A stretch of DNA of 64,000 nucleotides from CAWCPR01 sp963797475. Its GTDB lineage: Bacteria > Chloroflexota > Anaerolineae > Anaerolineales > UBA4823. The stretch covers positions 248,001 to 312,000 of the forward strand of contig CAWCPR010000009.1 of assembly GCA_963797475.1 (NCBI GenBank). The letters run 5' to 3'. A model generated the notes under the pieces. It ran no database searches, was not told the DNA's origin, and saw nothing but the letters and a program-made list of their open reading frames with translations. The translations under genes were made by a program, and so were the position numbers. Positions 26,325-34,171 of the stretch are shown piece after piece (the first letter of the stretch is position 1; each line of letters begins with the position of its first letter).

Positions 26325-27779
26325 ATGCGGTATCCATCCGGATTTAATTCCCGCCACCTCAAAAACGCCGTGCTGGCTTTGGCCTTGCTCAGCGCCAGCC
26401 TGCTCTCATCCTTCTCCCCCTCGTCTCAGCCGCAGCAGGCGGTCCCACAAACCTTTGCCCCGGCGTCTGGGCAGGCCGGGCCAGGGCAGGCTGCGCCCCT
26501 GCTCACCCCGCAAGCTGTTAACCACTGCCCGCCCCTGCCGGCGCCCGAAGGCCGAACCGTGACGGTGCACACCGAACAGGAGCTTTGGAATGCAGTCAAC
26601 GAAGGCGTGCAAAACACCACCATCCTGGTCTCAGATGGCGCCTATCACCTCGGCCAGCAAGGCCTCTACCTGTGGCTCGACACGCCGAACGTCAGCCTGC
26701 GTTCCTTGAGCGGGAACCGGGAGGCGGTCATCCTGGACGATGATTACGCCAGGTCCGAGATCGTCTCGATCGCGGCGTCCAACGTGACCGTCGCCGACCT
26801 GACGATCGCACGCGCCGGGACCCATCCCATCCACGTGACTTCCTCGGATGCCGCCGACACCCTCAGCAGCCTCATTTATAACGTCCACATCCTCGACCCC
26901 GGCCAACAGGGGATCAAGATCAACCCGCACGCCGCCCAGGTCCATTTCCCCGATTACGGTGAAATCGCTTGCTCGCATATCGAGCTGAGCGATCCCGGCC
27001 GGGCGAAAGTCTGGGAGATCAACGGTAGCTGCTACACCGGCGGGGTGGATGCGCACCAGGCCAGGGGCTGGGTGATCCGCGACAACCTCATCGAGGGCTT
27101 CTGGTGTCCGCAGGGCCTCTCCGAGCATGCCATCCACCTGTGGACCGGCAGCCGCGACACGCTGGTCGAACGCAACACTCTGGTCGACAATGCCAGAGGC
27201 GTGGGTTTTGGCCTGCTGCAAGACGGCTCCGGGCGCACCTACAGCGACGACCCCTGTCCCGGGGCGGTCGGCTATGTCGACCATTTCGGCGGCGTGATTC
27301 GCAACAACTTCCTGTTCGCCAGCCGGGCGGCGCTGTTCACCTCCGAGAGCGGCTTCGACTGCGGCATCTGCCTGGCCCAGGCCTGCCAGGCCCAGGTGCT
27401 GCACAACACGATCGTTTCAACCCAGGCTCCCTTCTCCTCAATCGAATGGCGCTTTTCCAACACCCGGGCGGAGATCACCAATAACCTGGTTAGCCACAGC
27501 TTGCGCGAGCGGGATGGCGCTTCGGCCGATAGCGCTGGCAATCTGGCCGACGCCCCGCTTTCCCTGTTCGCCAACGCCTCCTCCGGCGACCTGCACCTGG
27601 CCCCCACGGCGAGCGCGGCCATAGACCAGGGAGCCTCGCTCCCAGGCGGCGCGTGCGACCAGGATTTCGACGGCGACCCGCGGCCTCTCGGCGCGGGCCG
27701 GGACATCGGGGCGGACGAATACCAGGGCGCTCCATACATCCCCACAGACTTCGTACACCTGCCCCTGGTGTTGAGATAG
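26325..27779 (+). CDS. Secreted right-handed parallel beta-helix protein 1
   Basis: 484 aa with a signal peptide (basic RHLKNAV then LALALLSASLLSS), a beta-helix of the pectate-lyase/NosD type (TILVSDGAYHLGQQGLYLW, VTVADLTIARAGTHPIHV, NLIEGFWC, RNNFLFASRAALF), and the choice-of-anchor-Q-like ending DFDGDPRPLGAGRDIGADEY. The very C-terminus is VHLPLVLR. Such proteins bind or cleave polysaccharides outside the cell; no catalytic triad was identified. Eight or more Cys suggest disulfides. Confidence 0.85.
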   Translation: MRYPSGFNSRHLKNAVLALALLSASLLSSFSPSSQPQQAVPQTFAPASGQAGPGQAAPLLTPQAVNHCPPLPAPEGRTVTVHTEQELWNAVNEGVQNTTILVSDGAYHLGQQGLYLWLDTPNVSLRSLSGNREAVILDDDYARSEIVSIAASNVTVADLTIARAGTHPIHVTSSDAADTLSSLIYNVHILDPGQQGIKINPHAAQVHFPDYGEIACSHIELSDPGRAKVWEINGSCYTGGVDAHQARGWVIRDNLIEGFWCPQGLSEHAIHLWTGSRDTLVERNTLVDNARGVGFGLLQDGSGRTYSDDPCPGAVGYVDHFGGVIRNNFLFASRAALFTSESGFDCGICLAQACQAQVLHNTIVSTQAPFSSIEWRFSNTRAEITNNLVSHSLRERDGASADSAGNLADAPLSLFANASSGDLHLAPTASAAIDQGASLPGGACDQDFDGDPRPLGAGRDIGADEYQGAPYIPTDFVHLPLVLR

Positions 27780-27807
27780 AGGCGCGGCCTTGTTGCAGGC
27801 CAGATAG

Positions 27808-27866
27808 GGATGGGCAAGTGCAGCATGCTACGCATAATGATGAATAGAGTTTCACCCTATTAGGAA
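27808..27866 (+). repeat. Dispersed structured leader element, copy C
   Basis: GGGCAAGTGCAGCATGCTACGCA, then TAATGATGAATAGAG, TTTCACCCTATTAGGAAAGG, with the ATG of the second beta-helix gene five bases later. The GATGAATAGAG core and TATTAGGA end agree with the other copies, while the upper stem has a different sequence. Confidence 0.62.
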
Positions 27867-27871
27867 AGGTT

Positions 27872-29482
27872 ATGAAAAGACTTCAATCCATCTGTAGGAC
27901 GATCCTCATGATCGCTTTTTGGTGCGGGGGGTTCAGCCCGCTGACAGCCGTCAAAGCACAGCCCGTGGGCCAGATCTATTACGTCGACCAGAAGGACCCG
28001 GTCGCCAGCGACAGCAACGTCGGCAGCGAATCCGCCCCATGGCTCACGATCCAGCACGCAGCCGAGGTGGTTTCCGCCGGTGACAGCGTTTACGTAAAGG
28101 CCGGCGTATATCCCGAGCGGGTCCACCCTCAGGCCTCCGGCGCCCCCGGCGCAAGGATCACTTTCAAGGCGCTGCCCAGGCGCAGCGTGACGATGTACGG
28201 CTTTTTCACACAGGGCAGCGATAACCTGCACATCGAGGGCTTCAACATCACCACGAGCGCTGCGCTCACCGGCTGGACCGACATCTACGGAGTGTTCATT
28301 TATAGCGATCACGTTGAGGTGGTCGATAACTACTTCTACGACCTGCAGTCTACGGCCATCCAGGGGTATTGGCACGATCCATTCCCCCAGGCGGCTTACG
28401 TGGCGGACAACCGCATCTACCATTCCCAAATGGGTCTTGGAATTACCGGGAACGACTGGCTGGTTGAAGGCAACGAGGTGGAGCGCCTGTTTAACTACGG
28501 AGACGGCGACAGTGATTACAGCCGCTTCTTTGGCGAAGGCCACCGCATCCGCGGCAATATCTTCCACGGCACAGACTTCAATGAAATCGGCAGCGCCCAC
28601 GTGGACTGTTTCCAGACCTTCGACAACAACGGCGAGCACGTGCGCAATATCTTGATCGAAAACAACCGCTGCAGCGATTTTCACCAGGGATTTATGGGCG
28701 AGGCGGCCTATTACAGAAACAGCTCGGACGTGGTTTTCCAAAACAACATCTTCATGCACGGGTTGGCCTGGGGGTTATGCGTCTTGCAGATCCGCAACAT
28801 CACCGCCCGACATAACGTTTTTGCGGACATCCAATATCATGGCATCGGGCTGCGGGATGGGGCGACTGGGGTGGTGGAGAATAATATCTTCTATAACGCC
28901 GGGTCGAACTACTGGGCCTCAGATGGGGGCAGCCTCACCGGCAGCCATAACCTGCTATACGATCCCGGCGGCAACATCGACCCGGGCGATTTCTCGCAAG
29001 ACCTGGTGAACCTGGACCCGATGTTCGTGGACGCGGGCAGCGATGATTACCACCTGCAGGCCGGCAGCCCGGCAATAGACGCTGGTATGGACGCCGGCGT
29101 GACTTACGACGCCGAAGACCATCCCCGCCCCCAGGGCGGCGGCTTCGACATTGGGGCCTACGAATTCGTCCCCGCTCTGAGCCTGCAGGGCATTGCCGGA
29201 GATCAAACCATCACCCTGAGCTGGTCCGTGAATGCCTCTTTACCCCTGACGACCACCTGGCAGATCAGCTACAGCGGACCGGCCGGCGACCAGGGCTCTC
29301 CGATCAGCGGGATTTCCTCGGCGACGCGCAGCTTTACGCTCACCGGGCTGGCTAACTACGCCTGGTACGATGTCAGCCTGCAGGCGATGCAGGGGTCGAA
29401 CCCCACACTGACCGGTGCGGTCCGCCTGATGCCGAGCGATCATCACACATACCTGCCCTGGGTGCGGAAACCGGGCTCTTGA
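27872..29482 (+). CDS. Secreted right-handed parallel beta-helix protein 2
   Basis: 536 aa. Signal peptide at residues 1-31, then a DUF1565-like opening (IYYVDQKDPVASDSNVG, PWLTIQHAAEVVSAGDSVYV) and coils with repeated NN-ladders (NRIYHSQMGLGIT, NRCSDFHQGFM, NNIFMHGLAWGL). The helix closes with HPRPQGGGFDIGAYEF. A fibronectin-III-like domain follows (about 435-520; ITLSWSVNASLPLTTTW) and the tail is HTYLPWVRKPGS. Leader element copy C supplies its Shine-Dalgarno. Polysaccharide binding or lyase activity is the likely class of function. Confidence 0.85.
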   Translation: MKRLQSICRTILMIAFWCGGFSPLTAVKAQPVGQIYYVDQKDPVASDSNVGSESAPWLTIQHAAEVVSAGDSVYVKAGVYPERVHPQASGAPGARITFKALPRRSVTMYGFFTQGSDNLHIEGFNITTSAALTGWTDIYGVFIYSDHVEVVDNYFYDLQSTAIQGYWHDPFPQAAYVADNRIYHSQMGLGITGNDWLVEGNEVERLFNYGDGDSDYSRFFGEGHRIRGNIFHGTDFNEIGSAHVDCFQTFDNNGEHVRNILIENNRCSDFHQGFMGEAAYYRNSSDVVFQNNIFMHGLAWGLCVLQIRNITARHNVFADIQYHGIGLRDGATGVVENNIFYNAGSNYWASDGGSLTGSHNLLYDPGGNIDPGDFSQDLVNLDPMFVDAGSDDYHLQAGSPAIDAGMDAGVTYDAEDHPRPQGGGFDIGAYEFVPALSLQGIAGDQTITLSWSVNASLPLTTTWQISYSGPAGDQGSPISGISSATRSFTLTGLANYAWYDVSLQAMQGSNPTLTGAVRLMPSDHHTYLPWVRKPGS

Positions 29483-29510
29483 ATATCCCACCGCGGCTGG
29501 AAGCAGAACC

Positions 29511-31394
29511 ATGAAATCCACTCGATCCCTCCAATGCATTCTGTCCGGCCTGTGCGCGCTGGGACTTCTTCTGCCCGCCTGGCTCGGTCCTGACCAGATT
29601 ACGCCTATCATTACCCGGGCAGCGCTGTATTTCGAGGCCGGCGCCACGTCCCCGCAGAGTGACTTCTACGTTGCGACGGACGGCAGCGACCAGGCCGGCG
29701 ACGGAACGGCGACCCATCCCTGGGCGACCATCGACCACGCCCTTGCCAGCGTCCCGGATGGCAGCCTCATCCTGGTGCGCCCGGGCACATACGCCGGCCG
29801 GGTGCGCCTGGATCAGACCTTTCCCCTGGGCGTCACCGTCCGTTCCGAGACGCCTTACCAGGCGCGCCTGCGCAATGACGGCACCGTCGTCACCTGCTTT
29901 TACGGCCAGGGCATCACCCTGGAGGGATTCGACATTGCTCACAGCGGCCCGGGCGCCGGCGCCCTCGTCATCCAGATCCAGGACCTGATCGGCGACCCAG
30001 GGGGCAGCGAAATCGTCAGCCGCATCACCCTGCGGAATAATGTGCTGCACGACAGCTACAACAACGACATCCTTAAAGTGAACAATGGCGCCGGGCAGAT
30101 TACCGTGGAAGGCAACCTTTTCTATAACCAGACCGGCAGCGACGAGCACATCGACGTCAACAGCGTCACAGATGTCGTAATCCAGGATAACGTTTTCTTC
30201 AATGACTTCGCCGGGAGCGGGCGGGTAAACAATAACGACACCAGCAGCTACATCGTCATCAAGGACAGCAACGGCGCGGACGACAGCAACCTGGGCAGCC
30301 AGCGAATCACGGTCAGGCGCAACGTGTTCTTTAATTGGGAGGGCTCCAGCGGCACCTATTTCGTGCTCATCGGCGAAGACGGGCAGCCATTTTTCGAGGC
30401 CAACGGTGTTCTGGTGGAGAATAACCTAATGCTGGGCAATTCCCCCAACGTGATGCGGGCGGCCTTTGGGGTGAAAGGCGGCCAAGACGTCACCTTCCGC
30501 AATAACACCGTCGCCGGCGACCTGCCTTCCCTGGCTTTTGCTATGCGTCTGAACAGCGAGGGCTCGAACCCCGCCAATGAGAACATCCGCTTCTTTAACA
30601 ACATCTGGTCGGATCCAACCGGCAGTATGGGCGCCGAAAATTCCGGGCGTCCCAACGACTTCTCCGATACGCCACCTGGCGAGACTCTTTCCTTCGCTTT
30701 GGACCACAACCTGTACTGGAACGGTGCAGCAGTTATCCCCGAAGACGCCAACGAGCTGTTGAATTACACCGACGACGCCCACCTGGCGGTTGGCGATCCG
30801 CTCCTGGGGGACCAGGCCGGGTTGGCGCTGCCGCGCTGGGACCCGGCCTTGGGCCAGTTTGGCGATGGCTCGGCGACTATTCGCCAGGCGTTCGAGCGAT
30901 TGGTGGCGAATTACGGCTCGCCGCAGGCCTCCAGCCCGGTTGTGGGTGGCGCGGATCCCGGCCAGGCCCCTGCGGACGACATTTTGGGGAATCCCAGGCC
31001 GGCCGGTTCTACGGCCGATATCGGCGCATATGAAATTCAGGGGGCGGAGGGGTTCACATTAAGCGCTGAGCCGGGCTTCCAGGCCATCTGGCCCGGCGAG
31101 CGGGCCGTTTACGAAATTGGAGTTCAAGCCTCCGGCAGCTTTTCGAGGACGGTCGCGCTGGGCTACAGCCCTCTGCCGGCCGAGCTGCTGGCAGGCCTGT
31201 CTTCCTCTTCGCTGCAGCCGGGCCAGACCGCCACCCTGACCATCACGGATACCCGTAGTGGAACCTTGCTGCCTGGGCTAAATTACACCATTGCGATTAC
31301 CGCCACCAGCGAGATCCTGGCGCAATACAGCCAGGTGCGTCTGCTGGTCGGGGGAGCCAGGTTGTTCCTACCGTTAATCCGCTGCCAGCGCTGA
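29511..31394 (+). CDS. Secreted right-handed parallel beta-helix protein 3
   Basis: 627 aa with a signal peptide (about residues 1-28), the DUF1565-type start DFYVATDGSDQAGDG, TATHPWATIDHALASV, a long beta-helix with Asn ladders, and the closing motif AGSTADIGAYEI. A C-terminal beta-sandwich (about 515-615) and the tail RLFLPLIRCQR complete it. It follows the second beta-helix gene by 28 bp and is probably co-transcribed. The three adjacent paralogues share architecture but little sequence, suggesting old duplication or separate recruitment. Confidence 0.84.
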   Translation: MKSTRSLQCILSGLCALGLLLPAWLGPDQITPIITRAALYFEAGATSPQSDFYVATDGSDQAGDGTATHPWATIDHALASVPDGSLILVRPGTYAGRVRLDQTFPLGVTVRSETPYQARLRNDGTVVTCFYGQGITLEGFDIAHSGPGAGALVIQIQDLIGDPGGSEIVSRITLRNNVLHDSYNNDILKVNNGAGQITVEGNLFYNQTGSDEHIDVNSVTDVVIQDNVFFNDFAGSGRVNNNDTSSYIVIKDSNGADDSNLGSQRITVRRNVFFNWEGSSGTYFVLIGEDGQPFFEANGVLVENNLMLGNSPNVMRAAFGVKGGQDVTFRNNTVAGDLPSLAFAMRLNSEGSNPANENIRFFNNIWSDPTGSMGAENSGRPNDFSDTPPGETLSFALDHNLYWNGAAVIPEDANELLNYTDDAHLAVGDPLLGDQAGLALPRWDPALGQFGDGSATIRQAFERLVANYGSPQASSPVVGGADPGQAPADDILGNPRPAGSTADIGAYEIQGAEGFTLSAEPGFQAIWPGERAVYEIGVQASGSFSRTVALGYSPLPAELLAGLSSSSLQPGQTATLTITDTRSGTLLPGLNYTIAITATSEILAQYSQVRLLVGGARLFLPLIRCQR

Positions 31395-31408
31395 GACAGG
31401 CAGCCAGG

Positions 31409-32038
31409 TCAATTTCGATCCAAACCGAGCACGTGGATCATCGTCGGCCTGAGCATCTCCTGGAACATGCCGCGCATTTCTTCTGGGGAGTAAGGCATGT
31501 GGCTCTCCAGCCACCAGTGGATCAGCCCCATGAGCGAACCGGCATAGTAATTGGCCAATATTTCCAAAGGCACCTGCAACTGTAAGCCCAGGTCGCTTTC
31601 AAACTTTACGTGCGCCACTTCGCTGAATGCATCGATAATGACAGCGCGCAGACGCTCCAAGACTTTGAAAGTGCCTTCGCCGCGCAAGACCAGCCGGTAC
31701 AGGCTTGCGTTTTCGGCGACATGCTGGAAGACCAGTAGATGGGCCTTGACCGGGGCTTCTTCAAGGTTGTGAGCCCAATCCGCCTTTTTCAGGTCCAGTA
31801 AAGGCAACTGTGCGATTTTCGCCAGCATCTCGTCGATTAATTCCATAAAACTCTCTAGCAGTAAGTCTTCCTTGTCTTTATAATGCAGGTAGAAAGTGGT
31901 GCGACCCAGGTTGGCGCGCTCGGTGATTTCTTCGACGGTTACCTGATCGTAGTCTTTTTCGTTGATCAGCTCTTGCAGCGCGCAGCGAAGCGCCTTCTTC
32001 GTGCGGCTCACACGGCGGTCGTTTCTATGTTCGCTCAT
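31409..32038 (-). CDS. TetR/AcrR-family transcriptional regulator
   Basis: About 209 aa. N-terminal TetR helix-turn-helix (residues about 10-58: RTKKALRCALQELINEKDYD, VTVEEITERANLGRTTFYLHYKDKEDLL) with a TetR_C-like ligand domain. The ATG at 32038 has AGGAGG 11 bp upstream; the longer frame begins with an unsupported TTG. Divergent from an ABC export operon whose promoter carries two inverted repeats, it most likely represses that operon and itself. Confidence 0.9.
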   Translation of the reverse strand: MSEHRNDRRVSRTKKALRCALQELINEKDYDQVTVEEITERANLGRTTFYLHYKDKEDLLLESFMELIDEMLAKIAQLPLLDLKKADWAHNLEEAPVKAHLLVFQHVAENASLYRLVLRGEGTFKVLERLRAVIIDAFSEVAHVKFESDLGLQLQVPLEILANYYAGSLMGLIHWWLESHMPYSPEEMRGMFQEMLRPTMIHVLGLDRN

Positions 32039-32073
32039 TCTAAAGATGGCCTCCTGCTGCCTGGTTGAGAGCC

Positions 32074-32136
32074 TTGACAAACGCAGAGGAATGTATAAAA
32101 TAGACAGTGTTCATTTATAAACAATGTTCATAAACA
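32074..32136 (+). promoter_or_regulatory. Promoter of the ABC export operon with tandem TetR-type operators
   Basis: TTGACA (32074-32079), 16 bp, TAAAAT (32096-32101). Downstream are TGTTCATTTATAAACA (32108-32123) and TGTTCATAAACA (32125-32136), two inverted repeats sharing TGTTCAT/ATAAACA half-sites. They cover the start site and initial transcribed region, the expected place for the divergent TetR regulator. Confidence 0.65.
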
Positions 32137-32186
32137 ATTTTACTACGGTTGTTAAAACAAGATAGACTTTAAGGAAAATTCTTACG

Positions 32187-32942
32187 GTGACCCAACAAAA
32201 ACTCAGCGCCCAGGCGGACGCTATCGTCCAATCGCCGCCTGCCGGTAGTCCGGAAAACAAATCTCTGATCCGCATCCGAGGCCTGGTAAAAACGTATAAA
32301 ACCGCTGCCGGCGAGTTTACCGCGCTGAACAGCATCGATCTGGATGTTTATCCCGGCGAATTTCTGGGAATTATCGGTAAATCCGGGTCGGGCAAAACGA
32401 CCCTGGTCAATATGATCACTGGGGTCGACCACCTGACAGCCGGCGATGTCTGGGTCAATGGGACCCAGGTGAACAAGCTCGACGAAAATCAATTGGCCCT
32501 CTGGCGCGGGCGCAAATTGGGGATCATTTACCAATCTTTTTACCTGATGCCCACCCTGTCCCTGTTGGATAATGTGATGATGCCGCCGGATTTTTGCGGT
32601 ACGTTCAATGGTCGCACCAGCCCGGCGCGCGCATTGGAGCTGCTCCGTGAGGTGGAGCTTGAAGACCACGCCAATAAGCTTCCCTCGGCGATCTCGGGCG
32701 GCCAACAGCAGCGGGTCGCCATCGCTCGCGCCCTGGCAAACGACCCCCCAATTATTATCGCCGACGAGCCCACAGGCCGGCTGGATTCCGTGACTGCGGA
32801 GACCATCTTCCAGATCTTCTTAAAACTGGTCGAACAGGGCAAGACGATCTTGATGGTCACCCACGATTACAGCCTTGCACAGCGAATGACGCGCACGCTT
32901 CATCTCCAGGATGGAGAAATCGGCGGGGAAATCAGCTCATAG
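32187..32942 (+). CDS. MacB/LolD-type ABC transporter ATPase 1
   Basis: 251 aa, GTG start after AAGGAAA. Walker A GKSGSGKTT (residues 64-72), Q-loop YQSFYLMPTLS, signature SGGQQQRVAIARAL, Walker B IIIADEPTG and switch His in MVTHDYSLA. The YKT-x-AGEFTALN start is typical of the lipoprotein/macrolide exporter ATPases that pair with FtsX-type permeases. It is the first gene of the operon controlled by the divergent TetR regulator. Confidence 0.93.
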   Translation: MTQQKLSAQADAIVQSPPAGSPENKSLIRIRGLVKTYKTAAGEFTALNSIDLDVYPGEFLGIIGKSGSGKTTLVNMITGVDHLTAGDVWVNGTQVNKLDENQLALWRGRKLGIIYQSFYLMPTLSLLDNVMMPPDFCGTFNGRTSPARALELLREVELEDHANKLPSAISGGQQQRVAIARALANDPPIIIADEPTGRLDSVTAETIFQIFLKLVEQGKTILMVTHDYSLAQRMTRTLHLQDGEIGGEISS

Positions 32943-32989
32943 ATCTCAGCCTGGTTTCCAAAGCCGGCTGGTTACTGCGTTGACGTCTT

Positions 32990-34171
32990 ATGCCACTACA
33001 CGCTTCACAGAAAGACCCGGGATTGCCACTCGATGTGCGTATGGATCTCCACCCTTGCCCGGGAGAGCCGTTGATCGAGATGATGGACATCGTGAAAACA
33101 TTTAAAACCCCTGCCGGAGATTTTACGGCGCTCAATGGGATCACGGCGTGTTTCTACCCGGGTGAGTTCGTCAGCGTGGTAGGGAAATCGGGGAGCGGAA
33201 AATCCACCCTGGTCAATATGATTACCGGCATCGATCACCCCACTTCCGGATCGGTGCGCATCGACAAGACCTACGTCCATCGAATGGGCGAGAGCGAGAT
33301 GTCCGTCTGGCGCGGGCGCAACCTGGGAGTTGTGTTTCAATTCTTCCAACTGCTGCCCATGCTTTCGGTTTTGGAAAATGTGGTCCTGCCGATGGATTTT
33401 TGTGATATGTATCCCCTGACCGAACGGGAAGAGCGCGCCATGGCGCTGCTTAAGATGGTAGGCCTGGAATCCTGCGCCCACAAAATGCCGGCTGCCATCT
33501 CCGGAGGCCAGCAGCAAAGCGCGGCGATCGCTCGCGCCCTGGCCAACGACCCCCCGATCATTATCGCCGACGAACCTACCGGCAATCTGGATTCGCGCAC
33601 GGCGGAATCGGTCTTTGAAATCTTCGACAGCCTGGTGGAGCGTGGTAAAACTATCCTGATGGTGACTCACGACATCAGCCTGGCCCGGCGCACGAATCGC
33701 ATGCTGCTCATCTCCGATGGAGAGCTCATCAACACCTGGGTCTTCCAGGCTTTTCCCACGCTCTCCCCCTCGCGTCTGCTTTGGCTCAGCCGCCAGCTTG
33801 CTTCCCGGCGCTTTGAGCCAGGCGAATCTGTGCGCTTGCCTGGAGAAAATGGCGCTGCGCTGCTCGTGGTCACAGGCGGGAGACTGGAAATCCTCCTGAG
33901 TGGGAAAGATCATGGCCGCCCCATGAGCCGGCAGCTTGAAGCCGGCCAAGCCCTGACCTTGTGCGACATGCAGGCGAGCGGAAGCTATATCAGCGCTTTG
34001 AAAGCCGCCGGGGAAGCGCCCCTGGAAGCTCTCATTCTGGAAGAGGGCGATTTTGACCGCTGGATGCAGGAATCTCCGGCAGACCTGGAGACCTTGCAGA
34101 AAGCCGCCCAGGAAAGGGCCGGCGGCTGGAACCATGCTTCGCAGCCAATTGCACAAAAGGGGAAGCGATGA
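32990..34171 (+). CDS. MacB-type ABC ATPase 2 with C-terminal cNMP-binding-like domain
   Basis: 393 aa. Residues about 28-250 form a MacB-type ATPase (Walker A GKSGSGKST, signature SGGQQQSAAIARAL, Walker B IIIADEPTG, His in MVTHDISLA). The signature has Ser-Ala where Arg-Val is normal (compare QQQRVA in the neighbour). The last 140 residues (LLWLSRQLASRRFEPGESV, ALLVVTGGRLEILLSG, LEAGQALTLCDM) resemble a cyclic-nucleotide-binding/Crp beta-roll, so the subunit may be regulated. It overlaps the permease gene by 4 bp. Confidence 0.85.
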   Translation: MPLHASQKDPGLPLDVRMDLHPCPGEPLIEMMDIVKTFKTPAGDFTALNGITACFYPGEFVSVVGKSGSGKSTLVNMITGIDHPTSGSVRIDKTYVHRMGESEMSVWRGRNLGVVFQFFQLLPMLSVLENVVLPMDFCDMYPLTEREERAMALLKMVGLESCAHKMPAAISGGQQQSAAIARALANDPPIIIADEPTGNLDSRTAESVFEIFDSLVERGKTILMVTHDISLARRTNRMLLISDGELINTWVFQAFPTLSPSRLLWLSRQLASRRFEPGESVRLPGENGAALLVVTGGRLEILLSGKDHGRPMSRQLEAGQALTLCDMQASGSYISALKAAGEAPLEALILEEGDFDRWMQESPADLETLQKAAQERAGGWNHASQPIAQKGKR

